DNA from: Bradyrhizobium sp.
GTDB taxonomy: Bacteria > Pseudomonadota > Alphaproteobacteria > Rhizobiales > Xanthobacteraceae
Length of the DNA stretch: 49,876 nt
Assembly (NCBI RefSeq): GCF_004799405.1
Contig: NZ_SSMW01000018.1
Location: forward strand, 1 to 49,876
Reading direction: 5' to 3'
Part shown: in pieces, positions 35,466 to 43,985 of the stretch
How the letters are laid out: every line of letters begins with the position of its first letter
Position numbering within the stretch: position 1 is the stretch's first letter
Program-made: the position numbers and the translations under genes
The notes under the pieces: model-generated
The model's input: the letters and a program-made list of their open reading frames with translations, nothing else
The model's database searches: none
Told to the model about the DNA's origin: nothing

Positions 35466-36435
35466 CACCTATCCCTGGGCATTCGAAACGCCAGGCGGCG
35501 GCGAGATCCAGCTGAAAAAATACGCCGAGCACCTGCCTGCCCACGGCATCGAAGTGCGGTTGCACGATCCGTGGCGGGCCAACCTCGCCGAGGTCGCCGC
35601 CGTGCATTTCTTTTCCTGCATCGGCGGTTCGGTTCACTTCTGCAACTATGTGCACCAGCGCGGTCTGCCGCTTGTGATTTCGTCCTCGCTCTGGATGACA
35701 CCGGAGACGGCCGACCTCTACCCCGTCGATGAAATCCGCTCGCAGCTTTCGCTGGCTGACGTCGTCGTCACGAATTCGGACACGGAATCCGATCTGCTAT
35801 CGCGCGTGCTGGGTTTACCGCACGACCGCTTTATGACGGTCATGAACGGATTTGAGCCGCGTTTTCTGCAGCCGCAGGATCCCGACCTGTTCCGCACTGC
35901 TTTTGGAATCGAGGGTCCGTTCATCCTCAACGTCGGCAATATCGAGCCGCGCAAGAACCAGCTGGGGCTTGTTCGCGCCCTGGCGGGCCATCCCTTGCCG
36001 CTGGTGCTGCTGGGACATCAGCGCGACAAAGCTTATGCCTCCGAACTGCTGGCTGAGGGCGGATCGAGGGTACGCCACCTCGGCGCGCTGGATCACGCCG
36101 ACCCCCTCCTCGCCTCCGCGTTTGGGGCCTGCTCGGCGTTCGTCCTGCCTTCGACGCTCGAAACGCCGGGGCTGGCTGCATTGGAAGCCGCGGCGTCGGG
36201 TGCACCTGTCGTCGTGACCTCGGAAGGCTCGACCCGGGACTACTTCGGCTGCCATGCCCACTATGTCGACCACCGCGACCCCCTGGATATTCGCCGCGGC
36301 ATAGATGCCGCCGTAACTCAGGGTCGCACATCCGACCTGAAGGCCCATGTCGCTTCCCGTTTCGGCTGGCCGACCGTCACCGAGAGGCTTGTGGAGGTCT
36401 ACTCCGTCGCCCGGCGGCGCCTGGCTGCGCGATAA
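35449..36435 (+). CDS. Family 4-like glycosyltransferase
   Basis: A 328-residue GT-B glycosyltransferase: MRVLFSTYPWAFETPGGGEI at the start, a middle region LADVVVTNSDTESDLLSRVL, FILNVGNIEPRKNQLGLVRA for the donor domain, and FVLPSTLETPGLAALEAAAS with the E-x7-E-like motif. It is a paralogue of the gene at 25980-26954, sharing length and motif order. It would act in the cytoplasm on the growing glycan. The GTG at 35449 begins the family-typical sequence; no ATG precedes it in frame. Its 5' end overlaps the preceding gene stub by 17 bases. Confidence 0.88.
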   Translation: MRVLFSTYPWAFETPGGGEIQLKKYAEHLPAHGIEVRLHDPWRANLAEVAAVHFFSCIGGSVHFCNYVHQRGLPLVISSSLWMTPETADLYPVDEIRSQLSLADVVVTNSDTESDLLSRVLGLPHDRFMTVMNGFEPRFLQPQDPDLFRTAFGIEGPFILNVGNIEPRKNQLGLVRALAGHPLPLVLLGHQRDKAYASELLAEGGSRVRHLGALDHADPLLASAFGACSAFVLPSTLETPGLAALEAAASGAPVVVTSEGSTRDYFGCHAHYVDHRDPLDIRRGIDAAVTQGRTSDLKAHVASRFGWPTVTERLVEVYSVARRRLAAR

Positions 36436-36768
36436 CTGGCAGGCAAGCCAGTCTCGATTGCAGTCGCAAGTGGCAGCGGGTATCCCGCCCGAATTCGCCG
36501 CCGTGCGGGTTCACAGGCTCGCTGATCGTTTTTCGCCGCCGAAATGCTCCGGACATTCCAAACTCACCGTGGCGCCTCTTGGGCCGCAACTATTGAAATC
36601 GCCCGGTTTGCTGCGACATCCGTACCATACTACCGTGGCGGCGCACGGCTAAAACGGGCAGTTCGATCGGACCGTTGGCCTGTATATATTTTACGATTGG
36701 AAAGCCGCCGACCGGTTCTCGATTGACATTTCGTCGCTGAGCTTCCGGAGCGAGGATCGGACAAATAA
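36436..36768 (+). other. 333-base gap before rmlC, holding a CapK-like fragment
   Basis: No intact gene. The plus strand contains a short CapK-like fragment (listed separately at 36574-36636). The remaining sequence reads as broken frames, with stops at 36523-36525 in the fragment's own frame and at its end. The 100-codon frame over 36347-36652 has no recognisable protein. A weak AT-rich stretch (tgtatatattttacgattgg, 36680-36699) before rmlC might hold a promoter, but no hexamer pair is convincing. Confidence 0.5.
36574..36636 (+). pseudogene. Fragment of a CapK/PaaK-like gene
   Basis: The frame reads ASWAATIEIARFAATSVPYYR, here split as ASWAATIEIAR and FAATSVPYYR. It aligns with RSWNRLIDIVR plus FAAVNVPYYR of the intact protein encoded at 17409-18914, with 13 of 21 positions identical. 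VPYYR is a signature of the family's N-terminal region. Nothing else of the family follows, and stops flank the fragment. It is best explained as the remains of a second CapK-like gene that once stood between the GT4 gene and rmlC. Confidence 0.5.
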
Positions 36769-37317
36769 ATGACGATTGATGAGTTGAACATACCCGGCGT
36801 ATTGCTGATTACTCCGAAGCGGTTTTCCGACAGCCGCGGCTGGTTTTCGGAAACGTACAGTGAGAGGGCGTTCAGGGAACATGGGCTGGAACTGAACTTC
36901 GTGCAGGACAACCACTCGCTGTCCCTGATGGCAGGAACGATTCGCGGCTTTCACTTGCAGACAGCGCCCCATGCGCAGGCCAAACTCGTGCGCTGCATCC
37001 GAGGCCGCATTCTCGATGTCGCGGTTGATTTGCGAATCGGCTCCCCGACCTACGCCAGGTATGCCTGCGCCGAACTGTCGCCGGTTGATGGCAGGCAGCT
37101 TTTCATTCCGGTCGGATTTGCGCACGCATTCCTGACCCTCGAGCCCGAGACCGAGGTCATTTACAAGGTGAGCGATATTTATGCTCCGCAATGTGAAGTA
37201 GGCATCCGATGGGACGATCCCACGATCGCGTTTCCGTGGCAGATTAAACAGGGCCCGTTTCTGTCGCGGAAAGACGAGAACTTGCCTGAACTCCGCGACG
37301 CTTTGAAAGTGAGCTAA
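36769..37317 (+). CDS. rmlC: dTDP-4-dehydrorhamnose 3,5-epimerase
   Basis: A 182-residue cupin-type epimerase that converts dTDP-4-keto-6-deoxyglucose to dTDP-4-keto-L-rhamnose. Seen: DSRGWFSETYSERAFREHGL, FVQDNHSLSLMAGTIRGFHL with catalytic His 62, QAKLVRCIRGRILDVAVDLR with Lys 72, LFIPVGFAHAFLTLEPETEV, and IYKVSDIYAPQCEVGIRWDD with the conserved Tyr 132 and the closing WDDPTIAFPW. Length and motifs are typical. It is separated from rmlA and rmlD by 7.7 kb of transporter and glycosyltransferase genes. The 3' end is repeated at 39365-39530. Confidence 0.95.
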   Translation: MTIDELNIPGVLLITPKRFSDSRGWFSETYSERAFREHGLELNFVQDNHSLSLMAGTIRGFHLQTAPHAQAKLVRCIRGRILDVAVDLRIGSPTYARYACAELSPVDGRQLFIPVGFAHAFLTLEPETEVIYKVSDIYAPQCEVGIRWDDPTIAFPWQIKQGPFLSRKDENLPELRDALKVS

Positions 37318-37342
37318 CGCGTCAAGTTCGCGCCGATTGCGG
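37178..37342 (+). repeat. Direct repeat copy 1 (3' end of intact rmlC and 25 bases beyond)
   Basis: These 165 bases match 39365-39530 with about 15 mismatches and one single-base insertion, that is about 90 percent identity in the same orientation, 2187 bases apart. The match covers the last 46 codons of rmlC and continues to 37342. On the opposite strand the part after rmlC reads GPDRGGPQSART before a stop, similar to HDRPQPARV at the end of the convergent gene 39510-41516. Confidence 0.88.
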
Positions 37343-37412
37343 CCCGCCGCGATCAGGTCCTCGCGATTCTCTCGACGCGCACGCCGGTCCTAAGACTGTT
37401 GGAAAAAAGGTC

Positions 37413-39242
37413 ATGGAACTTCACAGTGCCGATCGTGCCGACGACTCAACGATCGATTTAGGCGTGCTTCGACTGGAGCGCGTTGTTCTCACAACCGTCC
37501 TTCTTCTCCTGATATATGTTTTGACCTTCCTGGCCGTATCGCGGCTGGGTCTCGCTCACGGACGCCCCATTTTTGCCTTTGCTTTGGCGGGTGCGGCAGG
37601 CTGGGTGTTCCAACAATGGGTTTTGCCACCGCAACTCGCCAAATCGACGCTGGATAGCCGAGCGCTCTTGGCATGCTTCCTCATTGTTGGCATCCCCGGA
37701 ACCGTTTTATTTGTCGTTACCTCGCCGGGTTACGTTCTGGCCGGAAACGATCCAGTCATCGTGCCAACTCTCGCCGATGGATTGCTCTCGCACGCCACGA
37801 CAATGGATATCTACCGCCCGGGAGATTCCGGGTATGCCTATCCGCCCGGTTATCCGATTATATTTTCGAACATCAGCAGACTGGTCACCCCTCTACAAAG
37901 CCTGTTCGTCTTCAAGATGTTGTCGGTCGTTCTGGTGACGCTGCTCCCGATCGGTTGGGCCTGGACAGCTTGCCGGATTTTCCACCTGCCGATACCGTTC
38001 TGGTTGACTCTGATGTTGTCCTACGTTGCTGTGTTTGGACTGGAACGGTCAGCTACATTCACGCTGCAGTATGGAAAGAATGCGCAGCTTCTGGCCGGAG
38101 TCTTATTCCCGTTTCTGGCCGGGTTGCTGCTGATCGCAGCAAGGAAAAACATCGGAATTCCCTTCGCCGTTGCGGCTTTCGCCGGTGGGATACTGCTCCA
38201 TTATTCGATGTTCTATTTGGTCATCACATTCCTGGTGGCCTACGTTCTCGTGCATTTTCCCCGTCAACGGGACGAGTGGATCGTCGCTCTGCGACTGGGC
38301 CTTATCGGACTGTCGTCCTTCGGTGTGTTCGTGCTGTTGATGAAGCCGGCGCTCAGCGATCCGCGCGGCAGCAGTTTCGGTACGCCCCACCCGGTGCAAG
38401 CAATTCGGCAGATCGTCGATATCCTGTTCAGCGAATATGACGAAATACTGTTCATCTTTAACGGTCCGTCCTTCCCGCTCTGGCACTCGCCCTACAGGGG
38501 AATGTTGCTCGTCGGCTGCATCTTAATTTGTTTAGCCGCGGCCAATTTGTTGCGCGGAGTACATACGCGCGCATCGGCGTTGCCACGTATGGCCGGAGTT
38601 TGGGGTATAATGTGGCTGGCCGGAATTGCGTTTGCGACAGGTGCTTTCCCGGTCGGGATCACGCCCGACTTTACGCGCTGGTATCTGATATTTCCGCAAG
38701 CGGCCTTGATGTTTTGTGCCTTGTGCGCAGTCGCCTTTTTCGCGATTGGCGAGGGCCGAGCAGCACGGGCGGCAAGCTGGGCGTTGGGAGGAGTGGCCGC
38801 CCTGGCGGCTGTCCTGGCAGCCGGCGACCTTGTGCACGTTGCCGGCGTTTACCAGAAGGAGCGCATTTCGCGTTCCGACCTGACGAATGTCCGGGATGTT
38901 TTCGGCGGCAAAGAACCCTGTTTTTTGATTACGGAAAGTCACACCATGGTCGATGGCCTGCTTACCGTGCAGCATTATAGACCGCTGGAGTACGCGGAAA
39001 TTCTGACCGGCTGCCGGATAGCGAACGGTTCTTTCGTTCGGCGCGGAGTTCCACAGGGTCGGGAACTGAATGGACTGCCGACCGCCGAGGCGCTTGCAGC
39101 GCTGCCGACCGAAGCGAATATTCTGCTAGTTGTACCGCAACCCACTGAAACACTTTATCAGGCAGCGATTCCAGGCGTTGAGTTCGTGCGTCAGCAAACA
39201 CCAATTGGACCATTGCCGGTATGGCGCATCCGGCGGCCGTGA
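37413..39242 (+). CDS. Large polytopic membrane protein, GT-C-like
   Basis: A 609-residue protein with about twelve hydrophobic segments (for example VVLTTVLLLLIYVLTFLAVS, ALLACFLIVGIPGTVLFVV, MWLAGIAFATGAFPVGI) and a soluble C-terminal part of about 130 residues (from VYQKERISRSDL). The first large outer loop contains GNDPVIVPTLADG (111-123) and DSGYAYPPGYP (138-148); the acidic residue and the PPGYP motif recall GT-C membrane glycosyltransferases. No named family is assigned. It lies entirely between the two copies of the rmlC-end repeat, so it may have entered, or been duplicated with, that segment. The ATG at 37413 is preceded by GGAAAAAAGG at 37399-37408. Confidence 0.75.
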   Translation: MELHSADRADDSTIDLGVLRLERVVLTTVLLLLIYVLTFLAVSRLGLAHGRPIFAFALAGAAGWVFQQWVLPPQLAKSTLDSRALLACFLIVGIPGTVLFVVTSPGYVLAGNDPVIVPTLADGLLSHATTMDIYRPGDSGYAYPPGYPIIFSNISRLVTPLQSLFVFKMLSVVLVTLLPIGWAWTACRIFHLPIPFWLTLMLSYVAVFGLERSATFTLQYGKNAQLLAGVLFPFLAGLLLIAARKNIGIPFAVAAFAGGILLHYSMFYLVITFLVAYVLVHFPRQRDEWIVALRLGLIGLSSFGVFVLLMKPALSDPRGSSFGTPHPVQAIRQIVDILFSEYDEILFIFNGPSFPLWHSPYRGMLLVGCILICLAAANLLRGVHTRASALPRMAGVWGIMWLAGIAFATGAFPVGITPDFTRWYLIFPQAALMFCALCAVAFFAIGEGRAARAASWALGGVAALAAVLAAGDLVHVAGVYQKERISRSDLTNVRDVFGGKEPCFLITESHTMVDGLLTVQHYRPLEYAEILTGCRIANGSFVRRGVPQGRELNGLPTAEALAALPTEANILLVVPQPTETLYQAAIPGVEFVRQQTPIGPLPVWRIRRP

Positions 39243-39299
39243 TCTGACGCGCGGCGAGTCGCACCTGTGCTTCACCGCAGCACTCTTGTTTGATGCTGG

Positions 39300-39504
39300 A
39301 ATTTTGGTAACTTTTCGCCGCTTCATATTGGTCCTCGAACTTTGCCGGTTCAAAGTGACCCGCCTTTATGCTCCGCCATGTGAAGTAGGCATCCGATGGG
39401 AACGATCCCACGATCGCGTTTCCGTGGCAGATTAAACAGGGTCCGTTTCTATCGCGGAAAGACGAGAATTTGCCAGAGCTCAGCGATGCTTTGCGAGTGA
39501 GCTG
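39300..39504 (+). pseudogene. Frameshifted remnant of a second rmlC copy
   Basis: From about 39300 the plus strand reads FRRFILVLELCRFKVTRLYAP then PCEVGIRW, matching AFLTLEPETEVIYKVSDIYAPQCEVGIRW of intact RmlC (120-148) first loosely and then closely. An extra A at about 39402 shifts the frame (RWERSHDR in place of RWDDPTIA). After correction the rest matches to the RmlC C-terminus. The first two thirds of rmlC, with the catalytic His and Lys, are missing, so no active enzyme is made. Confidence 0.8.
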
Positions 39505-39530
39505 ATGCGTCAAACTCGCGCCGGTTGCGG
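39365..39530 (+). repeat. Direct repeat copy 2 (decayed rmlC end)
   Basis: Second copy of the repeat described at 37178-37342. It carries one extra base within gatgggaacgatccc and runs past the rmlC stop position into the last six codons (PQPARV) of the minus-strand gene 39510-41516. The two copies flank the 609-residue membrane protein gene. Confidence 0.88.
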
Positions 39531-41516
39531 TCTGTCGTGGAGGGCGGCAATCGACAGAAATGCCGCCACGACCGCCAGGTAAATCGCTGGCGCGGCATAA
39601 AGGTCATTCACCGCCGGCAGCGAACTGGCTTCGATCAGCGCCAGTATAACGACACGCGTGGCAACGAGCGCCCACGCCGCGAACGCCGCCACCAGCACTG
39701 CGTCAAGTGCCCGCGCTCTGACGGCGCGGCAGATCGCTATTGCGGCGGCGAAAAGACCGGCAAATATCAGTGGTGGCATCAGAATCTTGTAAATTCGAAC
39801 CAGCCACAGCCGTACGCGGCCCGCGAACGTCTCCCCCGGGTTGATAAGTCTGCTCGCGTTCGCGCCGGTGACCGAATCGACATAAAGCACGGCGCTGCCG
39901 GAACTGGCCTCCATCGGGCGGTCCCGATCGACGGTAATGCGAACGTCCTGATGACCGGACGTCGGCGCAGCGATCGTGCAAGTATTGGGACAGCGAAATG
40001 ACATCTCATATCGGTTTTGGTCCGCCGAGGGGTCGGAAAAATGTTGCTGAAGATCGGGGCTGGCCAGCCTCGTAGTGGATGACGGAATTTCGACATCCTG
40101 TTCGGCATAGGCCTTGAATGCCGGCCAATCGGATGAATACGGATCCCGAAACCAGCCTCGCACCGTCATGTCATAGCTACGCTGAACCGGAGTGTCGATG
40201 CGCGGATTGTGGAGAAACGTTAGATACTGCTCGTCGCTGCTTTTTATGAACGACGGGTAGACCACAGCCGGCATCGGTGGACGGAAGAAAATGATCCGGT
40301 CGATGACGGCGAGCAGTGCGCCTGGAATGGCGGCCCTGTCTCGCGCAGTCAACGGCGGCATATAGCTCAACCATCGGTGATGGCAGCGCAGCCTGCCATC
40401 AGAACATGCGGCGACTATCGCACTGACGATTTTTCCAAAATTTTCCGATGCCGCCGCCGGAGTCCGGTAAAATTTGCTTTCGGCCGCGGCGTCGCGCAAA
40501 GCCCACATGAACCAGCCGCCGGCGATATCGCCGCAGGTCTCGCGGTAAATGGAACATCCGGCCTTATTCCACCTGGCGAAAATCAGCTGGCCCGGAGCCA
40601 GCGCTGCGCTCAACGGGGCGAATGCAGGACTGACTTTCGCAACCTCTGCACGCACGGTATTGGAAACCGGCACGTATGGAATGACAGGACCGGCATCGAC
40701 ATCTTCCAGCGCCTCAAGTGTGGACTTGAAATTGCGCTCCTTGAAGTCAACGCCGACGAACGATCCATAGGCGAAGTGATTACCGGTCATGAAGGCCGCA
40801 TTTACCGCGACAAAACCGATCGCCGTGACGCCGATATTTCGTGCAAGAGCCAGCAATTCGCGCCGTTGTCTTCGGTGGATCAGAATGGCTCCGGCGGCCA
40901 GCAACCCGAGGCCTGGAATAAGCCAGACGCCTTCCTCGCGGGTCAGCCATGCCCAGCCAAGGATCAACCCGGCAAAACCGGCGACAAGCGCCGCGCCGAA
41001 TCCCCCGCGCGGCGGCGCAAAGAAAACGACCGCGAGGAGGGAAAATACCAGCAGCGTCTGCGCCCAGTAGATCTGGTCCCGGACCACTCTCAGAAGTTCG
41101 GGCATAAATCCGACAGGATAGAAAGTAAGGCTGACAAACGTCAGCGCGGCGATCGCGTGCGAAGCCGTCAACCGATACACGGCCCATGCCGTCACCACGA
41201 TTGCCGCAAACTGAAACAGGGCGTGGGTCGCCGAGACCGGCAACCCCGACAGACCGGACAGAGCGAGAAACACGGGATAGCCCGGTCCCTTCATCAAAGT
41301 GAATTGATTGAATTCGCCCAGCCAACGTCCGGAGGCGAGGTTTGCGGCAAGACGCATGTAAAGGCCATCATCATGGCCGGCGCCGGGCAAAAACAAAATG
41401 GGCAGATTGAGAACGACGATAAACCTGACGATCGCCGCCATGCAAAGACCGATCAGAAGAACCGTTGAGAGTTTCCGCGGTGCTGAATAGTCGGTGGTCG
41501 TCAGTCCCGATGACAT
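39510..41516 (-). CDS. GT39-like integral membrane glycosyltransferase
   Basis: A 668-residue protein with ten to twelve hydrophobic segments. The first loop reads LFLPGAGHDDGLYMRLAANL (41-60) with the acidic pair at 49-50, followed by FNQFTLMKGPGYPVFLALSG (69-88). The HDD and KGPGYP motifs are the pattern of GT-C transferases of the PMT/GT39 group. A soluble periplasmic region of about 330 residues lies between the middle and the last three membrane segments, which is unusual for this group. It would transfer a sugar from a polyprenyl-phosphate donor outside the inner membrane. Its 3' end lies inside the rmlC repeat. ATG 41516; the GT2 gene upstream ends 242 bases before, and that gap holds no convincing gene. 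Confidence 0.8.
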   Translation of the reverse strand: MSSGLTTTDYSAPRKLSTVLLIGLCMAAIVRFIVVLNLPILFLPGAGHDDGLYMRLAANLASGRWLGEFNQFTLMKGPGYPVFLALSGLSGLPVSATHALFQFAAIVVTAWAVYRLTASHAIAALTFVSLTFYPVGFMPELLRVVRDQIYWAQTLLVFSLLAVVFFAPPRGGFGAALVAGFAGLILGWAWLTREEGVWLIPGLGLLAAGAILIHRRQRRELLALARNIGVTAIGFVAVNAAFMTGNHFAYGSFVGVDFKERNFKSTLEALEDVDAGPVIPYVPVSNTVRAEVAKVSPAFAPLSAALAPGQLIFARWNKAGCSIYRETCGDIAGGWFMWALRDAAAESKFYRTPAAASENFGKIVSAIVAACSDGRLRCHHRWLSYMPPLTARDRAAIPGALLAVIDRIIFFRPPMPAVVYPSFIKSSDEQYLTFLHNPRIDTPVQRSYDMTVRGWFRDPYSSDWPAFKAYAEQDVEIPSSTTRLASPDLQQHFSDPSADQNRYEMSFRCPNTCTIAAPTSGHQDVRITVDRDRPMEASSGSAVLYVDSVTGANASRLINPGETFAGRVRLWLVRIYKILMPPLIFAGLFAAAIAICRAVRARALDAVLVAAFAAWALVATRVVILALIEASSLPAVNDLYAAPAIYLAVVAAFLSIAALHDRPQPARV

Positions 41517-41758
41517 AAGCTTTGTATCCCAGGTTCAACAATGAAACTCGCCGCAATTTGGCAGACGAAGCGTCCAGCCTATCGGTGAAATGAAGAGCGG
41601 CGCGTCGGGATTTTTCTCATGGTTTTTCGCTTGCTCGCTCCACTCGGGAGCGGAAGATTCGAATACGTAGGCAGTCCGTACGAGAGCTGTTTTGCTGCGG
41701 GAGCGCAAGCAGCTCCACGAAGGCCAGAAGCGCGCCAACCGCTGCAGGATTGGACGGA

Positions 41759-42511
41759 TCAAACATTCGAATAAGGCATAAACAGCGGAGATCTGGCCAG
41801 GCCGAGCTTGTGCAACCGAAACATGGCTGACGTCGCCAGGACGCCGAGGCCATATACAACGCTGCTGTGAAAATTGATCGATGAAGCCTCGGCAAAATAC
41901 CGGGCCGGACACGAGATTTCTCCGGGACGGAGGCCGAAAAACACTGCCTGACACACCATCTGGCTGTCGAACACGAAATCGTCGGAACAGCGATGATAGG
42001 GAATAGCCATCAATGCTTTCCGGCTCCAGCATCGGAATCCCGTATGATACTCGGACATCTTTTGTCCGATCAGAATATTCTGCAGCAAGGTCAGCACACG
42101 GTTGAAAAAATATTTGTACCGCGGCATTCCGCCGGCCAGCGCCTGGTTTCCCAGAATTCTCGAACCGAGCGCAAAATCGTACTCACCCGACGCCACCATG
42201 GCGGCGAGCGCAGGAACCAGCCGCGGCGAATATTGGTAGTCGGGGTGCAGCATCACCACGATGTCCGCACCTCGCGCGATGGCGGCATCGTAGCAGGTCT
42301 TCTGGTTGCCACCATAGCCCATGTTGCGGGTGTGAAGAATGGTGTAGATACCGAGCGAACGAGCGACGCGCTCGGTCGCGTCGGTTGAATAGTCGTCGGT
42401 CAATATGATGTCGTCGATCAGCTCTTTTGGCAGACTGTTGAACGTCTTCTCCAGGGTCGCGGCGGCGTTGTAAGCCGGCATGATCACCGTGACTTTCAGA
42501 CCGTTCAGCAT
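41759..42511 (-). CDS. Family 2 glycosyltransferase
   Basis: A 250-residue GT-A enzyme. Seen: KVTVIMPAYNAAATLEKTFN (6-25), IILTDDYSTDATERVARSLG, RNMGYGGNQKTCYDAAIARG, IVVMLHPDYQYSPRLVPALA with HPDYQY in place of the usual DAD, and FALGSRILGNQALAGGMPRY then YHTGFRCWSRKALM. Such enzymes resemble polyprenyl-phosphate sugar synthases and often partner with GT-C transferases; the downstream neighbour is exactly such a protein. The lone Asp in HPDYQY is a known variant in this subfamily. ATG 42511 with GGGGCG about two bases upstream. It is divergent from the GT2 gene at 42701. Confidence 0.9.
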   Translation of the reverse strand: MLNGLKVTVIMPAYNAAATLEKTFNSLPKELIDDIILTDDYSTDATERVARSLGIYTILHTRNMGYGGNQKTCYDAAIARGADIVVMLHPDYQYSPRLVPALAAMVASGEYDFALGSRILGNQALAGGMPRYKYFFNRVLTLLQNILIGQKMSEYHTGFRCWSRKALMAIPYHRCSDDFVFDSQMVCQAVFFGLRPGEISCPARYFAEASSINFHSSVVYGLGVLATSAMFRLHKLGLARSPLFMPYSNV

Positions 42512-42700
42512 ATCGCCCCGACAAACCCAAAAACACGCTTACGCACATGTTCTACCCGTCTCCGCCGAGGGAGAGGTTCTGGATATGCTTGCTGGATGGC
42601 GGAAATGTCGTTCGAAATCAAGGGAGATTCTCGTGATCCAGGGTATCCTGCGGAGGATTCACCGGGATCAAGGTATCGTCGATCCGATTCCACTGCCGGC

Positions 42701-43900
42701 ATGGACTTTTCGTTGATGACAGATCGTTTTTCGCAAACGGCGCAACAGCAGCCCGGCATTGAGCTTACGATTCTTATGCCTTGCTTGAACGAGGCAGAAA
42801 CCCTCGCGCTCTGCATCAGAAAAGCCAGGCTCTTCCTGGACGAAAGCGGGGTTTCGGGCGAGATCCTGATCGCCGACAACGGGTCGACGGATGGCTCCCT
42901 TGAAATAGCCGAACGGGAGGGAGCACGTACGGTCTCGGTACCGCAGAAGGGGTATGGCTCAGCCCTCTGGGCGGGCATTGCCACAGCATCGGGCCGCTAC
43001 GTGATCATGGGCGACGCTGACAATTCCTATGATTTTTCAGCGCTGATGCCGTTCGTCACCCTGCTGCGCGAGGGAAACGATCTCGTCATCGGCAATCGCT
43101 TCAGGGGCGGCATTACTCCCGGAGCAATGCCGTTGCTGCACAAATATCTCGGAAACCCGCTGCTGAGCCGGATCGGCCGGCTCTTTTTCGGAATTGGCAT
43201 CGGCGACTTTCACTGCGGGCTGCGCGGCTTTCACCGCGATCGCATCCGTCAACTTCAACTGCACACCTCGGGGATGGAATTCGCCAGCGAGATGATCGTC
43301 CGATCCGCATTGAGCGGCTACCGAATTGCCGAGGTGCCGACGACCTTGAACAAGGATGGCCGATCCCGGCCGCCGCACTTGAGGACATGGCGGGATGGAT
43401 GGCGCCATCTGAGTTTTCTGCTGCTATACAGCCCCCGATGGCTGTTCTTCTATCCGGGCGTGGCGCTTGTTCTATTCGGCGTTTCTGCAACGGCGCTCAC
43501 TTTTCCCGGTCTTGTCATGATCGGTGGCGTCGGATTTGACATCCACACCTTCGTCATCGGCTGTATTTCGATCGTTATCGGCACCCAATCGATCAGCTTT
43601 TCCGTCATTACGCGTCGCTTCGCGACGCTGCGCGGTTGGCTGCCCCCGGGGAATTTTTCGGATTCCCTGACATCGCTGACGCTCGAACGCATGTTGCTGA
43701 TCGCAGCAATACCGGCCTTGCTCGGCGCCAGCGGTCTCTTCTACTGCGTGGCCAATTGGGCGTCGACGGGATTTGGCGCCTTGCAATATGCCGAGATGCT
43801 GAAATTGCTTATTTTGTCAATGACGGGGCTTGCTGTCGGGGCGCAACTCGCTCTTACGGGTTTTCTGTCGGCAATGATCGACATTCCTTCTATAAACTAG
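42701..43900 (+). CDS. Family 2 glycosyltransferase with C-terminal membrane segments
   Basis: About 399 residues. The GT-A domain shows ELTILMPCLNEAETLALCIR, EILIADNGSTDGSLEIAERE, KGYGSALWAGIATASGRYVI, MGDADNSYDFSALMPFV with DAD, and VIGNRFRGGITPGAMPLLHK then DFHCGLRGFHRDRI. After about residue 240 there are four hydrophobic segments (for example WLFFYPGVALVLFGVSATAL and MLLIAAIPALLGASGLFYC). This is the layout of membrane-anchored polyprenyl-phosphate sugar synthases. The longest frame begins at 42596, but the extra 35 residues look non-conserved and no ribosome site decides; 42701 or 42716 are both reasonable. Confidence 0.88.
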   Translation: MDFSLMTDRFSQTAQQQPGIELTILMPCLNEAETLALCIRKARLFLDESGVSGEILIADNGSTDGSLEIAEREGARTVSVPQKGYGSALWAGIATASGRYVIMGDADNSYDFSALMPFVTLLREGNDLVIGNRFRGGITPGAMPLLHKYLGNPLLSRIGRLFFGIGIGDFHCGLRGFHRDRIRQLQLHTSGMEFASEMIVRSALSGYRIAEVPTTLNKDGRSRPPHLRTWRDGWRHLSFLLLYSPRWLFFYPGVALVLFGVSATALTFPGLVMIGGVGFDIHTFVIGCISIVIGTQSISFSVITRRFATLRGWLPPGNFSDSLTSLTLERMLLIAAIPALLGASGLFYCVANWASTGFGALQYAEMLKLLILSMTGLAVGAQLALTGFLSAMIDIPSIN

Positions 43901-43985
43901 CTGGCGCGATTCCGCCGGACGGCGTGGCGCGCTGGGAAAGCCTACTCGCTTGAAGAGCACAGAGGGGTCACCTAAGGTTGCACGA

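Noticed and set aside
40377..41468. 363-codon plus-strand ORF
   Set aside because: Antisense to the 668-residue GT39-like gene; low-complexity charged sequence (Arg, Lys, Asp, Gln) without motifs.
41517..41758. Possible gene remnant in the gap between the GT39-like and GT2 genes
   Set aside because: Two minus-strand frames are open for 50-75 codons, but neither shows a recognisable motif or a start with a ribosome site.
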